This document shows positions 45,201 through 52,996 of a stretch of DNA of 64,000 nt, piece after piece. This DNA comes from an uncultured Schlesneria sp. (GTDB lineage Bacteria > Planctomycetota > Planctomycetia > Planctomycetales > Planctomycetaceae), in the NCBI GenBank assembly GCA_903899985.1, contig CAIULL010000008.1, positions 1-64,000 of the forward strand, given 5' to 3'. Numbering within the stretch: the stretch's first letter is position 1; every line of letters starts with the position of its first letter. A program made the position numbers and the translations under genes. The notes beneath the pieces were generated by a model, which saw only the letters and a program-made list of their open reading frames with translations, made no database searches and was not told the DNA's origin.

Positions 45201-47111
45201 GATTTTCGCCTGATCGGCGTCCTTCTTCGCATTTTCTGCATTCTCTTTTTCCGAGATCGCATCCTTGGCTGCTTGTTGCGCCACCGCAGCTTGTTTCTTC
45301 GCATTGGCCCCTTGTCGGCTCGCATTGATCGATTGCAGGCCAGCAAATAAAAAACCGATGAACGCGAGAGCCGCGACACCAGCCACCGCCTTTGCCCGAT
45401 ACCTCATCTTCGCAGCGAAATCCTCCGCCGCAGCAATCTTCGACTGCTGTTCCCGCTGCTTTTCCTGTGCTTCTTCGGCGGCCTGCGCCAGACTCTTTTT
45501 TAAGAACTGCTCGGAATGATCAAACGAACCGTCGACACAGGCATTGGCCCATGCAGGACTCGGACGAAATTCGGTCCACCATTGATTGAAGAATTCCAGT
45601 TCAGGATTTCTCATCAAACCGGCGGTTTTCTCGTTCTCGGTCGCTTCCGCCAACCGTCGGTAGCGGCGACGTGAATTCTCTTCGATCTCAAGCCAGGATG
45701 GCGTTGCCTGAGTGTCGCCCGACTCCCCTCCGTGTGCACCTAACCGTTGCCATTGGCGTATCAACGCTTCATGACTGATATCCAGCAACGTATCGGGCTT
45801 CAGATCGCTTGTTCCCGCTGGCAGCGAATTGGAGTCTGGTTTCCCTGGAGTCAAAAAACAACGATCATCGCGACGAAAAACATCGACAACGGAGATCACA
45901 TCGGCGACGGAACAACCTGAGATCTCGGCAACGTCCTTGACCTTGGTCGGACGTCGCACGTACGAACCACTGGCACCCCGAGCGGCCAGACTGCGAAACA
46001 ACATCTGTGCGATTAATTGTTTTCGGGATGGCTTGTGTCCGGGGCCGTGATCGGCACTCGCAGGGGAATCGTCGGCCAAGCTGAAATAGGCTTCATCCAG
46101 GTGCTGCGACAAAGCGTTCGTCTGCGACTCGTACAACGAATTGCCTGCCGCGTTCGATCGATCGCCAGTCGACCCTTTTCCGATTGTCGAGCCATGATTC
46201 TGTGACCGTCGGACGAGGCCACCCGTTTGCACGTAATCTTCGAGGCGCAGGACCAGGCTGGCGGATCTTGTCCCGATGGCCATCGAGCCTCCGTTCAGTT
46301 GGTTCCAGATTCGTGATAACACGTGCTGGACCAGGGGCAACTGGTCTGAATTCCCTTCGGCGTCGTTGATCAGACGAGTGACCAGTGCCGGCTCGACCCG
46401 CGAATTAAAGACTTCAGCCGGACTTTGAATCGCCTCGGCCAACTGGTCTCGCGTCAGCCGGGGACACAGATATTGCGAATCGTTTAATATTTCGGGCAGC
46501 CCGGGAAAATTCGTGCATTCCCCCAGAAAATCCGTACGCATTGTCAGCACAATATAGATTGGCAACGATTTATCGTGTCCCGATGTCAGCAACAGATTCA
46601 CGAAGGCGAGTGCCTCGTTCGGGTCCTTCTGCTGAAACCGAAAGATCTCTTCAAATTGATCTGCAAGAATCAATAAATTCGTGTGTGGCGGGAGTTGAGC
46701 CTGTCGCACCAGATTCACCAGCGACTTGTCACTTTGGCGGAGTACTGCAGGTAACAGCGCGGCCGCCTCGGGAGAATCAGACCAATGAGATCCGAAGACG
46801 CCGCATTTGGCCAGTGCGTCAGCGAGGTTGGTGACGGGTGCATCGCCGGGCTTCATGTCCGCCACGTACCACTTAGAACCGAGTTCGCCCATCAAACCGC
46901 TTTCCAGCGCCGGCAGAACACCAGCCCGGACAAGTGACGATTTACCGCAACCCGACGAACCAACGATCGCGAGGAATTGACGTTTCTTCAGTCGCGACAA
47001 CACATCATCGATCTGCCCGTCGCGGCCAAAAAAAACCATCGATTCATCACGTAGAAACGGACGCAAACCCGGATACGGAGCATCGACTGTCGGCTCAAAT
47101 GTGATTTTCAT
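42297..47111 (-). CDS. nSTAND1 NTPase with transmembrane helix and 21 WD40 blades
   Basis: 1604 aa. The N-terminus has the nSTAND1 signature PYPGLRPFLRDESMVFFGR, Walker A GSSGCGKSSL (51-60) and Walker B LLILADQFEEI (146-156), followed by the arginine-finger and winged-helix part to about 450. A hydrophobic helix sits at about 574-594 (VAGVAALAFIGFLFAGL), then an Ala/Lys/Glu coiled coil to about 660. From about 700 to the end I count 21 WD40 units (LRGHTNYVNCVAISPDGKQ-type), i.e. three seven-bladed propellers; two or three are degenerate. STAND proteins are ATP-driven switches in which the repeat region senses a ligand and oligomerisation activates an effector; here no effector domain is fused, so the flanking TIR proteins are the candidates. 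Its ATG overlaps the upstream TIR gene by 4 bp (ATGA). Confidence 0.92.
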   Translation of the reverse strand: MKITFEPTVDAPYPGLRPFLRDESMVFFGRDGQIDDVLSRLKKRQFLAIVGSSGCGKSSLVRAGVLPALESGLMGELGSKWYVADMKPGDAPVTNLADALAKCGVFGSHWSDSPEAAALLPAVLRQSDKSLVNLVRQAQLPPHTNLLILADQFEEIFRFQQKDPNEALAFVNLLLTSGHDKSLPIYIVLTMRTDFLGECTNFPGLPEILNDSQYLCPRLTRDQLAEAIQSPAEVFNSRVEPALVTRLINDAEGNSDQLPLVQHVLSRIWNQLNGGSMAIGTRSASLVLRLEDYVQTGGLVRRSQNHGSTIGKGSTGDRSNAAGNSLYESQTNALSQHLDEAYFSLADDSPASADHGPGHKPSRKQLIAQMLFRSLAARGASGSYVRRPTKVKDVAEISGCSVADVISVVDVFRRDDRCFLTPGKPDSNSLPAGTSDLKPDTLLDISHEALIRQWQRLGAHGGESGDTQATPSWLEIEENSRRRYRRLAEATENEKTAGLMRNPELEFFNQWWTEFRPSPAWANACVDGSFDHSEQFLKKSLAQAAEEAQEKQREQQSKIAAAEDFAAKMRYRAKAVAGVAALAFIGFLFAGLQSINASRQGANAKKQAAVAQQAAKDAISEKENAENAKKDADQAKIKADDALQEAVASQVREQKILDRAERLVYASTIESAQLAWGEGYADFARRSLDVAAWRLRGWEHDFLWTVFNENQKTLRGHTNYVNCVAISPDGKQVASGSRDKTVKVWDAVSFEEVMTLRGHAQSVSSVAFSADGKRIVSGSEDNTIKIWDASNGNEVRTIEGHEGKIYSVVFSPDGKRIVSGNEDGTAKVWYVRNGKESLNLKGHSAAVKSVAFSADGKFIATGSDDKTVKIWDASNGKELHTMSDPEDRVLSVAFNKEGTQIVCGCYGGDIFVWDAASGDKLHDWDGHSFEVSSVAFSPDGKRIVSGDSANMVREWDASNGKLLEKWTGHRSFVVSVAYSADGNKIVSSGWDYLVKIWDISSDRPKVEHEIPSGDIPFSGGVALDHAAKKMAFGLTDGKLVILALDDGKLLAQIDASVSTGAASVAFSPDGLSVVTAGRNGVVTVWDSTSGVEKSTFRGHTKAVTSVACSPDGKLIVSGSDDGTAKVWNRKNGREIVTFSKHQSSVRSVSFSPDSSSVASGSWDETIMLWDASSGNILWSYKNPSPVESVAFSPDGKLIVSGGQDKAVNTFNATNGKLIHSMKRHGSIIRQVEFSPDGKRIISGSKDKTAKLWDAENGVLLLTLNAHENTVMKAGFSPDGKSIITCSTDLMKIWNTASRQETLTLENHVGTVFSVAFNPDRKQIVSGGEDGTVRVWDAASGREAIRIEAHDGSVFGVAFSADGSRVVSCGDDNKIKVWNSITGEKLLDWKGHSDEVWCVAFSVDGRIASGSLDETVKIWDSTNGQELLVLPGHSDAVASVAFSPDGKRIVSGSWDNTIKVWDSISGDRQPKMNLTEHTDKVSCVVFSADGKKIVSGSFDKTLKVWDASTGNSLLTLNGHVENVNGLAISFDGNRIASASSDTSVKVWDALTGQLKLTLKEHGAEVSCVAFGPSGNRLVSGSRDSNVIIWHETGAPPDDSRNTDDK

Positions 47112-48664
47112 AAGTCACCTCCGTTTCTTAGCTCGTCAACCCATTTGGCGAGACTGCGACTGTTGGCTTTTGCCAGGTTAATCGACTTCAAACCGGGAAC
47201 TTTAATCCCAAGAGGCGGTTTGTCCGACGGTTCGCCATTGCAAATGGCCAAAGCTTTAAGCTGTTTGGTTCGCCCCAATCGATCCCGTTTTGGAAAGATG
47301 CGGGGAAACGTCCGAAACTGTGCTCGAACCCACTCGGGTGGGACTTTACCGTAAAGCACGATCAAAACATCGCACTTCATCAGATTGGCTTCAGTGTCTT
47401 CGCGAATACTTGCTGGTTCACCGGATGTCAGCGTCGACGATACCGAACAATTAAGATTCGTCAGCTCTTTCGCAAGCCATTCGGTTTGCTCATTGTCTTC
47501 AATACCTCCATGGATAAAGACCGTTAATGTTTCTTCTAATGTGTCTTCGTCACCCGGCCGACTGCTGCGGATTTCAGCCACTTTCTCGACATTTTTTTCG
47601 GGTGGTGGTAGCGCGGCAACCCGTTTGACGTCCCATTTGAACGCTTCCAGAGGGCATTCAATAGCGGTTGCATTCTTCACAAAATCGAAATGGTTCGCAT
47701 CCTCAAACTCTCGCGAAAGAAGATCGGGAGCACGCCATTGAATCACTTTCTTGCCTGACTCGACAGCCAAGTCATGTTGTAAACGGACGATACCATTGTG
47801 TGCTCCCTTGAGTTCACGACCGGGGTACATGCCAAGCATTTGCACGAAGCAGGTGGCCCCAGCCAGTTCCTTTAACGCCGCTTCTTTCCAGCTTTCAAAT
47901 TCGACGGCGTTACGCCCCCCGAGGGCCACGCGGAACTGGTGGGACTCCAGAAACGCGACCAGTTGTTTTCGGGCACCAGACAGATCGTCGCTGGTTTCGG
48001 CAACGTAGACGACGGGACCGGTTAACGCCGGCTCTGGTGTGGCAGCGACGAGGTTCGACGCCTGGGACAGTGTGGCCTGATTCTGTTTTACGTACGAAAC
48101 CCCAGCCTGCTTCAAATGGTCAAATTCCTCTTTGATTCGTTCTGCCAGGTACTGAACGGCGTCGTAGAAATCGGGATGGTCTTTGCCATTGGGTTCGGGG
48201 AATCCCATGGGACGGCGACGCTTTTTGTCATCCATGATCCACAAATCAAACGGCTTGTAATTCGAAAATATCGCCCGTTTCTGCTGATCCGTAACACTGC
48301 CAAGATCGACGACGAAGATTCGTGAATCCGATCGACCTTGCTTCGAGATCGCCTTCTGAAACGTATCCAGTTCTTTGGGGCACCAGGGGGATTCAAGAAA
48401 TCCGGGCGACAGAATGACAACAAGGCAAGCTGTCCGTTCGAGTGCCTGTTCGATTTGCTTGTCCAGCGGCTGATTCTCGGCGAGATGCGACTGATCCCAC
48501 CAGGGTTCCAACCGGCCGAGTCGACCGATTGCCACGCTGAGGCTAACCTCCAGCGTTCTGATAAACGACGTCACCCAACCTCGTGCGATGCCTGGACGTA
48601 TCGCATCATCAACAAGTGCGTAACTGACAAAAATATCATGATCAAAACCAGATACATAGGCCAT
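47108..48664 (-). CDS. Multi-domain TIR protein, first gene of the STAND/TIR cassette
   Basis: 518 aa. Residues 1-190 are a TIR domain (HDIFVSYALVDDAIRP; SPWCPKELDTF with candidate catalytic Glu98). The WWDQSHLAENQPLDKQIEQAL segment is typical of TIRs next to NACHT/STAND proteins in planctomycetes and cyanobacteria. Residues 215-345 form a second Rossmann-like TIR-related domain (VVYVAETSDDLSGARKQL; no acidic catalytic motif), and 375-518 a third (TVFIHGGIEDNEQTEWLAKEL; CDVLIVLYGKV). The latter two look like pseudo-TIR or DUF4062-like binding modules. The stop overlaps the start of the nSTAND gene (ATGA), so the two products are made together. No transmembrane segment. Could sense, signal or kill through NAD+ consumption; none is shown. 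Confidence 0.85.
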   Translation of the reverse strand: MAYVSGFDHDIFVSYALVDDAIRPGIARGWVTSFIRTLEVSLSVAIGRLGRLEPWWDQSHLAENQPLDKQIEQALERTACLVVILSPGFLESPWCPKELDTFQKAISKQGRSDSRIFVVDLGSVTDQQKRAIFSNYKPFDLWIMDDKKRRRPMGFPEPNGKDHPDFYDAVQYLAERIKEEFDHLKQAGVSYVKQNQATLSQASNLVAATPEPALTGPVVYVAETSDDLSGARKQLVAFLESHQFRVALGGRNAVEFESWKEAALKELAGATCFVQMLGMYPGRELKGAHNGIVRLQHDLAVESGKKVIQWRAPDLLSREFEDANHFDFVKNATAIECPLEAFKWDVKRVAALPPPEKNVEKVAEIRSSRPGDEDTLEETLTVFIHGGIEDNEQTEWLAKELTNLNCSVSSTLTSGEPASIREDTEANLMKCDVLIVLYGKVPPEWVRAQFRTFPRIFPKRDRLGRTKQLKALAICNGEPSDKPPLGIKVPGLKSINLAKANSRSLAKWVDELRNGGDL

Positions 48665-48916
48665 TTACGGTGTTCCTCGTACGTGCTCACCAGGGGCAAT
48701 CTGCAGTCGTTCGCGTCAACGCCTGCAGCAGGCCAGTACCTTATTATGTTTTTGTTTCAATCTACGACGAAGTCCGATTGTGTCTCAGACGATTGGCGCT
48801 CGTTTACTTGACGATAACCTTTTAAGATCAATTTGCTTCACAACACTGGCAAATCTGACCATGTTCTTCAAGCGACAGGCCTGCAAAACATAAAGTATAA
48901 AGAATTGAGTATCCGC

Positions 48917-49993
48917 ATGGACGAGTTACGACACGCCGTGGGACGCGGGGCACAAATCAATCCGGGTAACCGTTTTGCCAGGATCGAATACGTCGAAGAT
49001 CTCTCAGATCTGGAAGGTGAGGACGTTGCCGATCTTGCGGGAGTTCGAACGGAATACTTTTCTGACCTGTCAAAGTCGGTTGTCTCTGAAAATGACAGTC
49101 CAGACGTTTTTTTTCGCTACAGCGTCAATCCGTATCGAGGTTGTGCCCACGGCTGCAGCTATTGCTATGCGCGGCCGACGCATGAGTATCTTGACCTCAG
49201 TGCCGGTCTGGACTTTGAATCAAAAATCTTTGTCAAAGAACGTGCCCCGGAACTGTTTCGTGAATGGCTAGCCCGTGATCGTTACGAACCCGAATTAGTC
49301 ATGATGTCGGGTGTGACGGATTGCTATCAACCGGCCGAGCGGCATTTTCAGTTGACTCGAAAATGTCTTGAAGTCGCCCTGGAAGCTCGGCAGCCCATTG
49401 CCGTGATCACCAAGAATGCTTTGGTGACTCGCGACCTGGATCTGCTGAAGCCTATGGCCGAACTGAACCTGATCAATACGGCACTCAGTATCACATCGCT
49501 GGATCAGGCATTGACCCGGGTGATGGAACCACGGACCAGCAGCCCCACCGCTCGTTTGCGTGCGATCAGGGAACTGTCTGACGCGGGGATTCCAACCCAC
49601 GTGATGGTCGCCCCAATCATCCCCGGCCTGAACGACTCGGAAATCCCCGCCATCTTACGAGCGGCTCGCGAAGCCGGAGCCACATCCGCAGCGTTTGTAT
49701 TGCTCCGCTTGCCACTGACCGTCAAACCGGTCTTTCTGGAATGGCTGGAACGGCATCTGCCAGGTCAGAAGGAAAAGATCGAATCACGCCTCCGCGAGAC
49801 GCGTGGCGGAAAATTGTATGAAAGCGATTTTGGGACTCGCATGACCGGACGGGGTGAATTGGCCGAACAGATCCGCCAGACTTTTGAAGTTTTCGCGAAA
49901 AAGTACGATCTGACCCACGGACATCCTCCGCTTGATACGTCGCAATTTCGCAAGCCAATTCCTAAAACGGGGCAACTTCGGCTATTCGATTGA
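48917..49993 (+). CDS. Radical SAM protein, PA0069/SplB-like family
   Basis: 358 aa. The cluster-binding motif is RGCAHGCSYCYARP (C-x3-C-x2-C), followed by the family text THEYLDLSAGLDFESKI, MSGVTDCYQPAER and VMVAPIIPGLND. PA0069-type radical SAM proteins are related to spore photoproduct lyase but their reaction is unknown. Start ATG at 48917 begins the conserved part; 28 more codons are open upstream. It ends 140 bp before the phosphodiesterase start. Confidence 0.9.
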   Translation: MDELRHAVGRGAQINPGNRFARIEYVEDLSDLEGEDVADLAGVRTEYFSDLSKSVVSENDSPDVFFRYSVNPYRGCAHGCSYCYARPTHEYLDLSAGLDFESKIFVKERAPELFREWLARDRYEPELVMMSGVTDCYQPAERHFQLTRKCLEVALEARQPIAVITKNALVTRDLDLLKPMAELNLINTALSITSLDQALTRVMEPRTSSPTARLRAIRELSDAGIPTHVMVAPIIPGLNDSEIPAILRAAREAGATSAAFVLLRLPLTVKPVFLEWLERHLPGQKEKIESRLRETRGGKLYESDFGTRMTGRGELAEQIRQTFEVFAKKYDLTHGHPPLDTSQFRKPIPKTGQLRLFD

Positions 49994-50133
49994 ATTCAAG
50001 TCATCCTACACTGGCAATTTGTTGCTTCATTGTCTGGTTAAATGCTTGTTCCCAAAGAACTTGGCCGATATATTCAGTCATGGGTTCCTGGAGTGTCGTC
50101 AGTGCCGCTCAACCCCTCCTCTTAAGGGACACT

Positions 50134-50892
50134 GTGGACGTTACCGTTTTATCATCTTCGGTCGAAGGTGCAGCTCATCAGTTTGCTGCGTCATACGTCG
50201 TGAATGACACGCTGGTGATCGATGCGGGCAGTATCGGCTTTTCCAGCCTCGACCGGCAAAAAGCTGTTCGATCGATTTTGATCTCACATGCACACTTGGA
50301 TCATGTCGCGTCGTTACCGATTTTTATTGACAATGTCTATCAGCCGGGGCCGCATTGTCCAACGATCTATGCGTCGCAGCACGTTGTTGACAACCTGATG
50401 GCACATTTTTTTAATGACATTGTCTGGCCCGATATGGTTCGCTTATCGGCTGAGGAATCTCCATTCATCCGATTTGTCGTACTTGAAGACGGCAAGCCGG
50501 TACAGATTGATGGGATCACGGTGACACCGATCGCCCTGAATCATGTGATTCCGACCTTTGGGTTTATTGTGGATGACGGCACAACCGCAGTCGCATTTAT
50601 CAGCGATACGGCTCAAACCGAGACGATCTGGGAACAGGTTCGCAACAATCCTCGCGTGAAAGCAGTCTTCCTGGAAGCGGCGTTTCCGAATTCGATGGGT
50701 TGGCTGGCAGAAAAAGCCAAGCACCTGACCCCGTCCCTGTTTCGTGAGGAATATTCCAAAGCAGGCCGTTTGATTCCCGTCGTCGCGGTTCACATCAAAC
50801 CAGCGTTTTACGCCGCTGTGGTCAGTGAGTTAAAGCAGTTGAACCTGGATAAGTTGACAATCAGCCAGCCAAATCAGACATATTCGTTTTAG
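50134..50892 (+). CDS. Class-II-like 3',5'-cyclic nucleotide phosphodiesterase (metallo-beta-lactamase fold)
   Basis: 252 aa from the GTG at 50134, which has AAGGGA close upstream and begins the normal beta-strand (DVTVLSSSVEG). Longer frames run back to 49990 but are not conserved-looking. The metal site is SHAHLDH (52-57), with further ligands in SDTAQTE and VVAVHIKP. The family is the class II cAMP phosphodiesterase type (yeast PDE1/CpdP-like) rather than a lactamase, judged from SHAHLDHVASLPIFIDN and LEAAFPNSM. It lies 37 bp upstream of an FHA-linked cyclase gene and probably in one operon with it, so it is likely to hydrolyse that enzyme's product. Confidence 0.87.
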   Translation: MDVTVLSSSVEGAAHQFAASYVVNDTLVIDAGSIGFSSLDRQKAVRSILISHAHLDHVASLPIFIDNVYQPGPHCPTIYASQHVVDNLMAHFFNDIVWPDMVRLSAEESPFIRFVVLEDGKPVQIDGITVTPIALNHVIPTFGFIVDDGTTAVAFISDTAQTETIWEQVRNNPRVKAVFLEAAFPNSMGWLAEKAKHLTPSLFREEYSKAGRLIPVVAVHIKPAFYAAVVSELKQLNLDKLTISQPNQTYSF

Positions 50893-50929
50893 TTCCGGCT
50901 CGCATTAAGGTTAGAAGGATTTAATCAGT

Positions 50930-52789
50930 ATGGCCTCCGCAGTGAACATCACAATTTCTGGTCAGGATGCCTCCCAGAGATTGCTGAAGATTCTCGAAGA
51001 CCAGGAAACCGTTCGAATCGGTCGCGCCGCGAAATTGGGCTGGGAAATCCCGTGGGACCAGATGATCTCGCGCGAGCATGCCGATGTTGCCTGGGGCGAT
51101 GGAAAATTGCGTGTCCAGTGCCTGGAACAAGCCCGGAACCCGATCGTTGTCGGAGGCAAACCGGTTCGTGAAGCGGTACTCGGCGTCAACGAATGGTTTC
51201 AAATTGGAACGACGATTTTCCACGTCAGTTCGCTGGTCGCACGGACATCCGCACCTGCCGAACCGGATGCCGCCACGCACAGAAACTTCGACGACTTTGA
51301 ATTCCGTGAAGAAGAAAACCACGAAGGATCAGAACGGGCCTATTCTGCAGCAGAATTGCGAAAAGTCGCTTTCGGCAACGGCGAACGACAAATGGAATTG
51401 CTCGAACAACTGCCCGACAGGATCGCCGAATCGCACTCGGATGATGACCTCGGGGCGATGTTGTCGCGTCTGCTGATCGAGGCGATCCCAACCTCATCGG
51501 CCGTGGCGGTCGCCCACTTCGATGAAACAGAACTTCCCGCGGATGTTTCTCAGATCAATTCATTTCCGAAGCCGCTTTCGATGCGAGTTGAGACTCGCGA
51601 ACATTTTGAAGGGCGGTTTGTTCCCAGTCGGCGAATGATTCTCAAATGTCTGAAAACGAAATCGAGCGTCGTTCACGTTTTTGAGAGTTCCGATGAATCT
51701 CAGTTTACCATGAGCGAAGGATTGGGCTGGGCCTTTTGTGCGCCGATCAAAGCCGAGTCGAGCAAGGGCTGGTGCATGTATGTTTCGGGACAGGGAGCGT
51801 CGCACGGCGGCATGATGGTCACCGAAGCCGACCTGTTGGGAGACCTTCGTTTCACACAGCTTGTCGCCCAGTTCATCGGGTCGATCCGCCATGTCCGAAT
51901 GCTTCAAGAGCAGAAGACACAACTCAGCAGTTTCTTCTCACCAAAGGTGATCGAAGGACTGACAGCGGGCAATTCCAAAGAAACGCTCAGTCCGAGCGAA
52001 CGCGAGATCTCGGTTCTGTTCTGCGATGTGCGTGGTTTCTCAAAAAAGGCCGAAGCACTGCAAAGCGACCTGTTGACCTTGTTGCGGAGTGTCAGTGCCG
52101 CGCTCGGCGTCATGGCGGGTGGGATTGTCGAACGTGATGGAGCGATCGCGGACTTCCAGGGAGATGCCGCACTTGGCTTCTGGGGATGGCCGATTGAGCT
52201 CGAAGAGGGGCCTGTCCCGGCCTGCCGTGCGGCCCTGGCGATTTATAAAGCCTTTCAACAGGGTGTCATCGAAAACGACAGTCTGCTGTTTGGATTCTCG
52301 GTTGGAATGGGGATCGCACATGGCCGGGCGCTTGCGGGTCAGATTGGTACGAACCAGCAATCGAAAGTTGGCGTGTTCGGGCCGGTTGTGAACCAGGGCT
52401 CTCGCCTTGAGGGTTTGACCAAGCAGTTTGCAGTCCCCATCTGCGTGGACGAAACAACAGCCGGGTTTGCCAAAAAGTTTTTGAATCCCTCGGAAGGTCG
52501 ACTTCGTTGTCTGGCCCGTGTTCGACCCAAAGGTATGGACACACCGATCACTGTCTATGGGCTACTTCCCCCGCTGGAAGAGTTGCCAGAAATCACGCCA
52601 GAAATTATCGCCAACCATGAAGCAGCCGTTGAGGCAGTTGTTCGTGGAGATTGGCAGAATGCCCTGTCGCTCCTCCAGCAAATTCCAGACGGAGACGGCC
52701 CGAAGGCGTTCCTGATCAATCACATGAATGAATTTGGCAATACGCCTCCTCAGGATTGGGATGGGGCATTTTCGTTGGCCAGCAAATAA
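50930..52789 (+). CDS. FHA-GAF-class III nucleotidyl cyclase
   Basis: 619 aa, soluble. FHA domain about 1-105 (RIGRAAK, SREHADVAWGDG), a GAF-like sensor about 160-325, then a class III cyclase domain about 355-550. The two metal Asps are Asp366 (SVLFCDVRGFS) and Asp412 (FQGDAALGF); transition-state Asn488 and Arg492 are present (PVVNQGSRLEG). The residues that normally select adenine are changed: Lys to Asp408 (four before Asp412) and Asp to Gly481 (seven before Asn488). So it should make a cyclic nucleotide, cAMP or possibly another. Ends with a helical tail. Follows the phosphodiesterase gene. FHA suggests control by Ser/Thr kinases. Confidence 0.92.
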   Translation: MASAVNITISGQDASQRLLKILEDQETVRIGRAAKLGWEIPWDQMISREHADVAWGDGKLRVQCLEQARNPIVVGGKPVREAVLGVNEWFQIGTTIFHVSSLVARTSAPAEPDAATHRNFDDFEFREEENHEGSERAYSAAELRKVAFGNGERQMELLEQLPDRIAESHSDDDLGAMLSRLLIEAIPTSSAVAVAHFDETELPADVSQINSFPKPLSMRVETREHFEGRFVPSRRMILKCLKTKSSVVHVFESSDESQFTMSEGLGWAFCAPIKAESSKGWCMYVSGQGASHGGMMVTEADLLGDLRFTQLVAQFIGSIRHVRMLQEQKTQLSSFFSPKVIEGLTAGNSKETLSPSEREISVLFCDVRGFSKKAEALQSDLLTLLRSVSAALGVMAGGIVERDGAIADFQGDAALGFWGWPIELEEGPVPACRAALAIYKAFQQGVIENDSLLFGFSVGMGIAHGRALAGQIGTNQQSKVGVFGPVVNQGSRLEGLTKQFAVPICVDETTAGFAKKFLNPSEGRLRCLARVRPKGMDTPITVYGLLPPLEELPEITPEIIANHEAAVEAVVRGDWQNALSLLQQIPDGDGPKAFLINHMNEFGNTPPQDWDGAFSLASK

Positions 52790-52916
52790 TCTCTGCAATC
52801 TTCTGATTGCGATGAGAATTTCATTGACGGTCGAATCCTGTCCTGTGCCACGGCCTCGGAGCCTTCTCCGACACCGTGTCTTCATTTTTTTCGACGCGAT
52901 CGAAAAGCACATGGTG

Positions 52917-52946
52917 ACGGAAGAGGGTCATACGGAAGAGGGTCAT
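52917..52946. repeat. 15-bp tandem direct repeat
   Basis: ACGGAAGAGGGTCAT occurs twice head to tail (52917-52931, 52932-52946) in the 207-bp gap between the convergent cyclase and MscS genes. Meaning unknown. Confidence 0.6.
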
Positions 52947-52996
52947 CCAGTGGCATCAGAAGTTCCGATTGGACGAGATCCTTACTGCCACTCTGA

